Shown here: positions 53,651 to 64,000 of the stretch, piece by piece
Numbering within the stretch: the first letter of the stretch is position 1
Layout: every line of letters starts with the position of its first letter
Assembly: GCF_031877795.1 (NCBI RefSeq)
Contig: NC_133935.1
Coordinates: 82,241,748-82,305,747 of the forward strand
DNA from: Strix aluco
Taxonomy: Eukaryota; Chordata; Aves; Strigiformes; Strigidae
Direction of reading: 5' to 3'
Length of the DNA stretch: 64,000 bases
Translations under genes and position numbers: made by a program
Notes under the pieces: generated by a model
What the model saw: the letters and a program-made list of their open reading frames with translations, nothing else
Databases searched by the model: none
What the model was told of the DNA's origin: nothing

Positions 53651-56315
53651 CACTTTTCTGTCGGGAGGTATAAATGAAGGTAGAGAAATGAAAAAGTGGG
53701 TAAACCAACTTGCTAATTACTATTGTCCCCAAAAAGTTGTGCTGTAGTGTTAAGATCACGTATGCCAGCCAGGTTAAGTCAGTATTTTCAAAATAAATAC
53801 AACAATAATAGTACCTTGAGCCTGCTGTTGCCCCCTGATAAATACATTAACATTTTTACTTTTTTTTTTTTTTCCTTTGAGCTTCATCTCTCATTTTTTC
53901 CACACCACGTTTTTTCCTCGGCCGCGTGCCACTGCCCTGCTGAAGATGCTCGTCTGAGACGACACTTTGCTGTCTCTTCTCAGAACTCAACTATAAATAG
54001 GTTTTTTCCAACCACTCCAAGTGTATTGGAAGTAGGAAACTATTTGGGCAAATATCAAACAAGTGAGTAAATGTCAAAACATTTACTCGTATTGTTTGAA
54101 TTATAAACTTTGCTTTTAAGTTATTATTGTCAGGCTATGATTGTGCCATTAAAACACTTGGTGGTTATGATCATCGTTAAGAACAAACAGTGTTTTGTTC
54201 AACAGACTCCTTCCTTCCTTCCTTCCTTCCTTCCCTCCATTACCTGGATCCAAGCTGTCAGGCAAATAAAAAAATGGCTGAGACATTTAAAAATTTAGAT
54301 TTTGCTGGTGTTTGTTTGTTCTTTGACATTTACCTGTAGGAAAAAAAATTCTGTTGTGCATGGAATAAAGAGGAGTGACCTTTTCTGCTGGAAACAAGTC
54401 ATGGTTGACAGTCCAAGAGCTTAAAAACTTTGTTTTATTTACCCCCCTTTTTTTTTTGCAGGTTTTTGGTAGTACCTCAGGGTTCTCTTGGTAAGGACAC
54501 ACCCATCACACTCTCATTAATGTGTTTCACAGCCCTGATGCTCATGAGGGACCTGGGAAGCCATTTTGGGTGCTGGTGATGCTCTTCTCCACTAAAGGTA
54601 CCAACCTTTTAGCTGTGATACAGCTGTTGGCATTATTTTTTAGCTTTGGGAGGCTCTGTAGTTTTGTTGCAATCCCACATCTGTTCCTTGTAGTTCTGAT
54701 AGTAGCATTTTGTAGGTAAATGGAGATAAGCATCATTGCTGTCCTGCCAGCCCCAACACTCCACAGGTGTGAGCCACCTCCCTCCGGTGCAGCCCTGGGG
54801 TTGGCAGCATGATGAGAAAACCAGCGGGTGTCTATAGTTTGGGTCATGTGATTGTGGTAGGTACCTGGCTGCACGCTCTGCTCCATCCATTTGATTTAAG
54901 TTATTGACATTTTGGGAAAAATACTAGCTTTGAGTTTATCTACGTGGTGTGAAATCCGTGTGGCCACATTTGTCCCTGAGAAATAACACCACCGGCGTGC
55001 TCCTGATAAATTACCCAGTACTTGAAGGCTGGTTACATCACTCAGCTCTATTTGCAGAAAATACTTCTAGACAGTTCCTGCCCCTGGAGCCCCCTTGGTA
55101 ACAACACAGGGATGATTTTTGTGGCAGCTTGTCCTAATGGACCATAACTTCTCCGCATGGTCAAGTGCTGTTCCAGCGTGCTGATCACCTGAATCACAGT
55201 CCAGGCCCTACTGCAGGGTGTTATCTTTGCATCTAAACAGCTGCGCCGCTAAACCTGTCAGTGCTGCCTGGTCCCAGCAAGCTCCACGGCACCTGATGGG
55301 TGTTCGGCTGTCCCCAGGCCTCTATCAGTATCAGCGTCCTGCAGTGATAAAGGTGAGGAGCATCATTTTGGGGTAGACAGAGCTACTTGTAGGAGTTTGA
55401 AATATTTCATTTATTTCAGATGTCAAATTTCCCTCCCAGATGCTGGAATTTGAGCTCTCTGTGCACGAGGAGTCTCCCGCTGTGTACTGCTCTTCCTCAA
55501 AATAGGAATTTAAACTGGAAGATAAACCTTAAAATGCAGAAAACACCAAAGGTGGTGTGACCAGTCAGGGAGTGATGCTGTAAAAAGTGATGTGTTGGGT
55601 CCTGCTGATTCCACTAAAAAAAAAAGCCCTCTGGTATCTATAAAGCCTCATACAGATGCAAAATTGCTCAGGTGCCTGCATGTGAAAATGGGCTGAGATG
55701 TCCACGCTGTGTGTGAGGCATCGAAGTCCTGCTGCAGTTGGTGGAAATCAGATCAGTGAAGCCTCAGCAGCTACTAGGTGTTTCCTTTAGGGTGAGTTCA
55801 GCTGCTGCCAAGGTGTCACGGGCAAGATCGCCGTTGTGGTAGTAGGAGCTGCGTGTCCTGCATATCCATAGCCACCAAAATTCAGGTGCCTTTAAGTGCG
55901 TGAGGCTATCAGAGGTGCTACCCAAGGCCTCTCTGTGGGACTGGCAGATATGATACGGGGCTTAGGGTAGACCTGTGTCCTTCTCCAGCGGCACCAGAGG
56001 CTCAGCCAGGGTATGCCAGGGCACGAAACATCCCTAAATACATGTGAGCAAACAAATTGGGTTGCTCTGACCGCAGTCAGCTCGCTGTGGGAGAAGAAAT
56101 GCTGAAACAGTGTTAACGAGAGACTTAATTTTGTTGGCATTACTCACTACTGTCAGCTCTGCCTCCCTGCACAGAAGGAAAAGCCCGTGCAGATACAGGG
56201 GTTGGGGATACCCAAGGAGCCTGCTCTGGACTGCTGTTCTCTGCTTGCTGATGCTACTTCCTAGGACTTGTAGCCACCAATCATCCCTTAAAAGCCTCTT
56301 TTCTGGTTAATTTGG
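53651..56315. other. Intergenic DNA with simple repeats
   Basis: No coding exon is recognised. It contains a T-tract near 53861-53873, (TTCC)6 at 54211-54234, and becomes gradually GC-richer after 54.5 kb. The overlapping minus-strand frames at 54542-54890 show no family features. Confidence 0.65.
54211..54234. repeat. (TTCC)6 microsatellite
   Basis: Six uninterrupted copies of TTCC followed by ctcc. Confidence 0.95.
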
Positions 56316-56380
56316 TAAAATAAAATAAAATAAAATAAAATAAAATAAAATAAAATAAAATAAAATAAAATAAAATAAAA
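56316..56380. repeat. (TAAAA)13 microsatellite
   Basis: Thirteen perfect copies of the pentanucleotide TAAAA, then TAA. On the minus strand it gives the repeated FYFIL frame seen at 56307-56600, which is not a gene. Perfection of the array suggests that length varies between individuals. Confidence 0.97.
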
Positions 56381-56383
56381 TAA

Positions 56384-59300
56384 TCCCCACTTTGGAGACA
56401 GACATTAATTTCTGAACCCTTGGCTTATGTCTTGGGCAGTTCCCGATGGAAAAGAGCAATGCCCTGAAAGAGCAGTGACTGACCAACTGCGCCCGCCTCT
56501 CCTCAGCCAGGGGCTGCTCCAAGGGAGCCGGGTTCAGAAACTTCCACACCAGCAGGGCCAGGACACCACACACACTGTGTGTGCCTGGCACTGGGGCCAC
56601 CGCTCGTCCTTGCTTGCATCTTCAGGGAATGGATTGCTGGAAGCCCCCTCCAGCTGCCCTGCAAAGCTCATGTCTGCTCTACAAGGGAGAGCTGTTCCTG
56701 GCTGCAGAGCTGCTCAGTGTCACTGCCCAGCTTGCTGCCCCACTATCTGATTTTTTAAATTATACATATATATATATATGCACACACATATCTCTCTCAC
56801 GTATCTGTTCATAGTAAGCTAAAGATCAGATGTTCTCTCCTGGGAAGCAAGATGAATGTGTCAGGCTTTCATAACCCACCTGAAGAGAGGTTTGGTGTCT
56901 CTATTAATCCAGTAAGTGCTACAAGTTGCTGGAAGTTGCATCCCTGGAGTGATGGAAATGAAGTTCAGGTAACCAAGTAGCATGAGCGAACTGAGAGGCA
57001 GCTTTGGCTTTTCTTATCTCCACTCTGAGAAGCTCTTCAGGTGGAGTTGGGGGCTCTGGCTTCCTCCTGGGGCTCATGGTGGGAAGAGCCCTCTCCTGGG
57101 AGGAGGAACTGGCCGTCAGCCTGGTCAGGGAGGATCAGTCCGCTTCTCTCCAGGAATTCAGCTGAGCTGCTCCAGGCAGACACCGGTTCCTCATCCCTCC
57201 TGTGGCTTCCTCATCCCTTCTGTGGCTTCCTCATCCCTCCTGCAGCAGCCTTTCTTTTCCAGTGGAAAGATGGATGCAACAGCAGGACTTAGACAAACTC
57301 TCCCTTCCTCATTGTAACCCCCGGGAGGTGTAACTGGCTGCAGCTTATTATTCAGGTTGGTCCCAAATCCAATGCCCTGTGAAACTAGGGGTTTATTACC
57401 AGCTGTGAGTCTCACCTAACATAAAATCAGAGAAAGCATCACTCTTGCCTGCAGGGTGACACGCCGCAGAGGAAAGTCTCCGCGCTTGGCATGGCCGGCA
57501 CAGAGCCCAGGGGTTTATTATAGGATGTACCAGGAAGCGCCGCGCCGGGCACACTGTGCCTATTTCCTGAGCATGAACGCGCTGGGAAACTCGTGCCATA
57601 AATAAAAATTAAACCTAATCAGGCAAACTAAATCCATTTAGGAGGCAGGAAATGTTCCACGGTAATGAAGTTTGTGTCTTGAAGCCTGAAGATCCTGTTG
57701 ATCCTCTACCCTTGTGCTGGCTTGTATATTGGGAATAGAAATGTGCTGACAACTGGTTCCTAATAGACGTTTAAATATGAAGAAATAATCTCCCTCCTGC
57801 CATGACAGCTTATACAAATATTCTTTTTCTTCTGGTGTCATTCCACCCTCTGAACATCAGGACAATGGGTGGCTTATCCTCATTAATCAGAGTATGAACA
57901 ACTCATTGAACACGAGTGTAAGCTTCCACACTCCTGGTTTTTCTCCTGGGCTGGCAAGTAAATAGTACGGAAGGGGTAGGTGTGGTGGTGGGAGAGGAAG
58001 GGTGATTCAGGATCAGTGTGTAAGCCTGGCAACTGAAGGTCAAGCTCATCTCTGCTTTTTTTTCTTGGCTTAACATCATCACCCTCGTTTCCCAGCTGGG
58101 AAATGCAGCTCTTGCCCCTTCTCACAGGGATGGGTAAGCAAGCAAAGAACAGATAAAAAAACTACACAACTTTCAGATGCTTACAATAGCAAAAGCTCAA
58201 AGAGTAGAGAGCTTCCGTTGAAATTATGGGAAAAAATACATCATGAACATTTGATGGTGAAGTTGACCTCCCCAAACCTCTGAGGAAATGAGTGATCCCA
58301 TTGTAACAGAGCACTCCGAGGCTGAATCAGAGAGGGAAGTGACTTGCACGGGAAGGCACTGTCAGCGATAGGAGCGGAGTGCTGTGATAGCTGCCACGAA
58401 GCACGCACGTGTGCTGCGCCCAGCAAGAGCTGGGTCTCCAGGGCAGCTTGGTGCTAGCTCTCCCATTCACAAAGGACACTTGCACCCTGTCATACAGCTG
58501 CATCCAGCTCCCTAAGGCTTCCTGGTCACTCCTGGGCTGAACAAGCCCTGGCTCAAGGAGCTGGAACCTGCCCTAGGGTCTGTGGGAAGCTTTGACAGGG
58601 AGCATGGAGACACTGGGAGGTAGATGTGCGCTTACTGGGAGAGCTTGGATGTGGTTTTGTCATCGACTTGCAAATACAAGTGTGCTGCTCAGCTGTAACC
58701 ACTAAGCCCATCTTCCCCTCCAGGTCTGGCTCATCTCTGGGCAACACATCGCTTGACCATTGCCAGCCCTGTTGCATTAGTCTCTCAGATGTTTTTCAGT
58801 AACTCTGCTGTAATCTTCTGCTTACAAACAGGGAAATGGAGAGGAAGGATGTCCTGGCTCCTCCACCACGGCAGCGCCTGGGGGCTGGTTATGGAAGGTG
58901 ACCAGGGTTTCCTACATGATGAAAGCCATGGTGTAGCCACACTTCCTAACCCAACCTGCCCCAGGTTACTCATAGCTCTGCCTGGGGCTGCTCGCTAACA
59001 AATAAGGGGAATTACTGCAGAGTTTCACAACAGATAAGGTGAGACAATTGTTGCCTTCTGCTCCATGCAGCGTTTTGCTGCTCAGGTGGCTGGTGTGGCA
59101 CTTGGCAGGGGCTGAGCTGGCAGGAAGGGCTGGTTTGAGAGCAGTGCAGCTGAGGTGACACCCCTGCGGGATCCGAGGGGACACTGTACTGGGTGCAGCA
59201 ATTGCCAGTGAAGGGACTAGGGCAAATAGCTGTGACAGACCTCAAGCAGAAGCTCAACACAGTCCTTGGCTGGTACAGGGGTGGATGTTCAACCTTGCAG

Positions 59301-59600
59301 GCTTTGGAAACTGGAGCTGCACCTTACTTCAATAGTTAAGCAAAAAATTTTATGTATTTTTTTAAATTCAAACCTTTACTGTACACAAATTTTTATAATT
59401 TTTTTTTTAATTCATGGGGAACCCCCCCCCCCATACCCCAAAAACTTGGGCTTTGTTTGTGCCTCCCTCTGTCCTCACCTAACAGCTGCATTTCTTTGTG
59501 ATACAGAGACCCCCAGGCTAACAGTACCTCAGAAGCTTTGGGGAACTTCTCAGAATTAGTTTGATTCCTGGGGCTCTGTCAAACATTCATTAAAGCTCAG
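56384..59600. other. Intergenic DNA, GC-richer, no gene recognised
   Basis: It contains (TA)n/(CA)n near 56762-56790, the 20-bp tandem triplet at 57188-57247, a small CpG-containing patch near 57470-57585, and a C13 run near 59420. Overlapping frames at 56427-57415 and 58553-59260 occur on both strands and in several frames, as expected from lower stop density in GC-rich DNA. Confidence 0.6.
57188..57247. repeat. Tandem repeat, 3 x 20 bp
   Basis: The unit tcctcatccctcctgtggct occurs three times in a row: the second copy has one change and the third has changes only in its last few bases. It is a small minisatellite. Confidence 0.95.
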
Positions 59601-62600
59601 GGGCAGGTGCAAAGACAATCTGAAGCTGAGTTGGCTCCTTCAAGTCTGCCAGCTGGTTTCTCTACCATTCCTCATGCCTGCTCAGTTTAATCCTAAAGTT
59701 ACTGACATGTCTTCTGGTTTTCTTTATTTTGCTGGTTGTAAGTAACAACAGGCAAATCCAAAGGCTGAGAAGCAAGGACTAGCCCTACTAACAAAAATAA
59801 CCTTTCCTTGCAGCTCCCTTGAGGTAAGAGCACATCTGACCATTTGATGAAGTAGTCAGGGATGCACTGACAACTTGTCAAGGAAGGCATTTCCTAGTTT
59901 GGGAGGGGTCACCTCATATAGGAAAAGAAAGCCCCATTCTGAAAGGGAAAAAAAAAAGACCAAACAAAACTAAAACACATGAGAGAAGGGTGTGTTTCCC
60001 TTGGAATGGTTTGGCTCCATCTAGTCTAAGGACCCTCCCTACCTCAGGGAAAAAGATATTTATAGTTTGGGAGTCAGTGCCGTGATGAAGACTCCTCTGC
60101 CTTTGCGTCTACACGAGGCAGGGATTATCTGAAAGCAAGATGCTGTGCAGGTGGAGGGTTGCGTGCAAGAAGCGATGAATTAAAGACTTCCTCTCCTTTA
60201 AGGTCCATGTCTAAAAGGAGCATCCATATCTTCCATACGCATCTGTTTTACTATCACCTTGCTAAACTCAATTACTAGTGCCAGTACACGAGCGTACGCT
60301 GGTATCACTTGTTCTGGCAAGTTAACAGGAATAAGTGTCAGACAGAATTATGGACAAAACAGGTATCTAGCTAACATAACTCGCTCTTCAGCTAGTGGCC
60401 AAGCAATGCTAAATGAAGAGCTGAGGGGACAGCAGAAGCGCCTCACAGCGCAGGCAGGGACCATGCTCCCCTCTCACTGGGTTGAGCAGTCACATCGCTG
60501 CTGCCTTCCTACTCCAAGGCCCTTCCTCCCCTGGCTTTGCAATCATCACTGAGGTCGTGCAACCTCTGAACACAGGCCCCAAGACACCACTCAAACCACC
60601 ATCTGCGTGACTGCTGCCAACGTAGCTGCAGCTAGTGCTATTCCAGCACAGATGTAAGCTCATAACCTCTCAAAATATTAAAAGTATATTGGTAGGATGA
60701 TGCCAGACCAACTTGCTGTCAGATTCTTGGAGCAGAAGAAAGAGGGTAACTTTTAGAGGTAAATACATTTAAGTAAGGTAAACAGACTTTCAAGTTTTTC
60801 TACTCACTTCACATTCACTCCCGTCATCTTTCAGTGCTGACCTATTAAACACATCAAATGACCTGTTTAGGGTACAAGTCATCAAGAACAAGTTAGCTGG
60901 AGTTCTGGGTGCTGCAGGGGTATGGGATACACCTGAAAACTGAACTATCAGGGACGGCTTGGCTTTGTAGCTGCCTCCAGTGCTGCCTGAACAATCCTAC
61001 ACTATCACTGTGCTCACCACTGCTTTTGAGCTGTGCTACCCTTGGCTCCCACTCTGCCAGGAATAACGATGACCAATCAGGCAGCTAAAGAATGTGTTCT
61101 GTAATTTTTACCTTTGTGGGTTCAGTTACAAAACAGTCTGAGTTCATTCAGGAGCGCTGTAAACTCCAGTCCTTCTGTTTGTGCCTCCAGCAGTACAGAA
61201 AACCAGTCCCAGCTGCTGAGCTAAAACTACCATCTACACATGTAGCCTCACACCTTCCCTGATCAGTTATGCATATCACTTTCTGAAGCTGTTTATTTTT
61301 AAGGGAGAAACCTCATTTTTTTTGTGTGTGTGTGTGTATAAAACAAGTACAGGAGGAATCAAAACATCAAAAGCTTATTCCCAAATCTGCAGCCACTTGA
61401 AAGGCTGACAGTGACTGGGCAGCTGTGTGAGGTTTTACCCTACAGCAAAGGTGAGGCACTGTAACTTACAATTTAGTTTAAGTTTCACTATAGATTGAGC
61501 CAAGTTATTCTCTCACACTGGCTCCAAGCTGGACACAGTTATCAGAGGCCACCTGCACTGTCCTGGCTGAGACATGTACCCAAGCCCTGAGGCAGCCTTG
61601 GAAACCTTACGGACATGCTGCTAGACCTGCTGATTCTTTTTGGCTACCACCAACATCCTGCCTGGGGGATAAAAAAGTAGCTCATGCAAATGGAAGTTAA
61701 CTTTTTTCTACAGTGATTTCCATTCTATGATACATTTGGACAAATGCTCAACGCCACCTGTATACAATAAAAAGAAATCCATCTTCAAGACAGTAGAATT
61801 GTTTCAAGGGTTCCTCCCAGGTACAAGCTGGGGTGGTAGGGGCAGCCTGCATGAAGCACTAGGGGCTGAGGCCACTGAATGCAGCCACTCATTCCTGAAC
61901 ACCTGGTTCTTCTGAGGGTTTTGTCATCATTGTTATTAAATCAAAGGTTGTTAGTTTTGGCTCTAAACCATTCCCTACTTAAGTGGGACAAGTCTCAGCA
62001 GCAGATGATTTAGCCACCACCTCAGCTATGTAGCATTTCTTTTGGAAATCTTCACCTCTATACTCTACTTAGCAGCAGTAACTCTAGTAACATGTCAGAG
62101 TCAGCACTGATTCTGGGTTGGAAGTGTCCTAGCAGTCTTGATATGCAAGTATCCAAACGAAAGACAGAAAGGCAGCAAGCACACGTGCTCAGAAGGGATG
62201 GACAGGAATATTCTCTAAAGGAGAACTTTGTCCTGTGCAACAAGACAGACCTCTACCCCCAGCAGGATCACACTGACTTACAGTAACACCCACGGAAGGA
62301 AGGCATGGAAGCACAAGGAGGAGTTACTATTCTTTCACATACACAATATTCCTCTTGGAAAAGTCATTTTAATATTGCAAAACATTGGGAGAGGAGGGCT
62401 TTTGTCTACTTCAAACACTGCTCATGATGAACTTAATTCCTGCAAAGACCCTGGTCACAGTTCCTGAAACCCAGAAGTGAGAGTACACATCTTTTGTCAG
62501 AAGACAGCCATAAACCTCTTTTTTTTTTTTTTTCCTTTGTTCTCCTTCACCCATGGTGTGGCCAGATTGAGCTCTGGCTCACACACACATTCACAGTTGC

Positions 62601-64000
62601 AAAAAGAAAAGTTATTAAATTGATACTAGCCATTTAAAAAAGTCACTTCCCTCCTCCAAGGAGGTTGCATGCTACTGAGACACAAAGAACAAAACTGCAC
62701 CTCCCATCAGCCACCGTTTCATTGGTTTTATCCCAGTTTAATAGATTATTTATCAGATTTGTGCAAGACAGTTACCTCTAACACGAAGGGGAGGAAAAAA
62801 ATAAAAATCACAGCAACATATACACACAAAACAAGATACACAAAATAGAGCTAAATTTATATACTGGTTATTAGCAGCTAGACTCTTTAACTTCATTTAG
62901 TACATGGCTTTACTTACTACAGTTTTAGGCACAGAGAAGAATTTACCAGTAGGCTATTTGCTATAATGAAGGGCCACAATGAATACCTCGTTCCAAGTCC
63001 TCACTGGGCAGAAATCGGTTTTACCTAATGAAGATCTAACTGTCACTTCCCACAGGTTGAGGACGCAGCCCTGCACAAAGGATGAAAAAACATGATCCAG
63101 CTAATTCAGCATACTGCAACTTTATACTTTAGATATTAAACATCTATATTTTTTTTTTAAATAGGGTTATGTTACAGAGTTATTGAATAGGACTGAATTT
63201 CAATGAAGCAATTAGTGCCAGGGTTGGGGTTTTTTTTTCCCCCGTTTGCTTAGTATGGACTCAAACTGTAAACAACGCAAAGAACAACTGGCAAGAAATG
63301 ATTAGATGTGAAGATTGCTTTGAACACACTTCACATTTATAATGAAGAATATGCTTTAACAGGATTTAAAAGCACAAACGTCATGAAACATTTAAATTCA
63401 CTTAGCAGGTTATGTTAATAAATTATCCACATGTAGTACTCCACTCCAGGCTGCCCTGAAGCAGGTGCTTGGATGTATTTTATGTGCTTCCTTGTCTTTC
63501 TGATTTAGGACTACAGACTCAGGGCCCAGCAAAATAAGTATGCGCTTTACTCGCAGCATACAAGCAGCCTTTTTTGTTCCAGCAGCACTTCTCACATTCG
63601 ATTATGCATGCGTAAGTGCTTTGCCAGACTGAGGAATGGCCACATATTTTAATTACTGATTGCTTATGTATAGTATGCCTGTCACAATGAGGAACATGAT
63701 CACTTACCCAGTGAAAAGGCTGAAAAGAATAACTACATAACAGAACCAGCCAGATACCATAACAACACAATTAAAAATTTAAGCAGCAAGCAGATAATTT
63801 AAAAAAACAACCACAACAATAAACCCCCCAAAACCCAAAAAACGTTAACTTATGAGGCAGGTTGAGAATGACGCAAAGATTCTTCCTTCACGACAGCTTC
63901 ATTTACAAGTACAGCTCAGCAAGTTTGAAATACTTTATCACAAGAACTACAAACTTGTTTATCACAGTTATGTCAGAGCTCCTCACTGAAGGGTGTGTCA
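59601..64000. other. Right-hand end, no gene recognised; possible 3'UTR of a convergent gene
   Basis: Unique AT-rich sequence with no CR1 copies and no credible coding exon on either strand. It has a (GT)n run at 61324-61338 and T-tracts near 62518-62534. In human the neighbour facing the UPF2 3' end is PROSER2 in opposite orientation (from memory), so a minus-strand 3'UTR could be here. Minus-strand AATAAA hexamers occur at 59724-59729 and 61292-61297. This is inference without direct support. Confidence 0.35.
61324..61338. repeat. Short (GT)n
   Basis: About seven GT copies in a T-rich setting. Confidence 0.85.

Noticed and set aside
54542..54890. 114- and 85-codon minus-strand frames
   Set aside because: No family resemblance, no splice-site structure, and both occur in different frames of the same GC-richer stretch.
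56307..56600. 97-codon minus-strand frame with a repeated FYFIL pattern
   Set aside because: It is produced by the (TAAAA)13 microsatellite.
56427..57415. Cluster of 74-111-codon frames on both strands
   Set aside because: Stop codons are sparse because of base composition; several frames are open at once and none has a recognisable domain.
63519..63770. Cysteine-rich 83-codon minus-strand frame
   Set aside because: About ten Cys but no signal peptide or known spacing pattern, and it sits in AT-rich sequence. I could not match it to any secreted peptide family.
1..64000. Bacterial operons, CRISPR arrays, phage or toxin systems
   Set aside because: Exon-intron structure, CR1 LINEs and a vertebrate NMD gene make this nuclear DNA of a vertebrate; no direct-repeat/spacer array is present.

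Overview
This is eukaryotic, vertebrate DNA, most likely from a bird. A single gene of short exons and long AT-rich introns fills the left 50 kb. The recognisable dispersed repeats are CR1 LINE fragments carrying the 3'-end sequence typical of avian CR1 (a first-person reading from memory of the CR1 consensus). I see no bacterial operons, CRISPR arrays, tRNAs or rRNAs. The exact species cannot be told from the sequence alone.

Positions 6399-50185 hold the 3' half of UPF2 (regulator of nonsense transcripts 2) on the + strand. Sixteen coding exons with GT-AG introns join in frame into 721 residues ending in the UPF2 tail ...KTGGRRR and a TGA at 48885-48887. The N-terminal part of the gene lies to the left of the window. 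Aligned by length to the 1272-residue human protein, the window covers residues 552-1272: MIF4G domain 2, MIF4G domain 3 (the UPF3-binding domain), the Glu/Asp-rich linker and the C-terminal UPF1-binding region. Interface residues known from human work (D847, E851, E858; F1113, M1169, F1171) fall on the expected residues. UPF2 bridges UPF1 and UPF3 on the exon junction complex during nonsense-mediated mRNA decay (NMD). The last coding exon supplies only ten coding bases and then a 3'UTR of about 1.3 kb that ends near a canonical AATAAA at 50161.

The introns are mostly unique AT-rich sequence with five CR1 fragments (about 2598, 23430, 29530, 30447 and 43720) and a few simple repeats.

Positions 50186-64000 are intergenic as far as I can see. 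They contain one larger CR1 fragment in which an ORF2 piece is joined to the 3' end (52270-52802), an isolated CpG-rich patch (about 53450-53650), a (TAAAA)13 microsatellite (56316-56380) and a 20-bp tandem triplet (57188-57247). No coding exon is recognisable here. In human the gene tail-to-tail with UPF2 is PROSER2, so the far right end could carry the 3'UTR of a convergent minus-strand gene, but nothing in the sequence proves it.

No novel multi-gene system is visible. The points most worth a second look are RNA-level features of UPF2 itself: an exon that begins with a perfect 5' splice-site hexamer (14478), an immediate UAG if the last intron is retained (41452), a candidate poison exon (11984-12060), and an A24 tract and a G-quadruplex motif in the 3'UTR.
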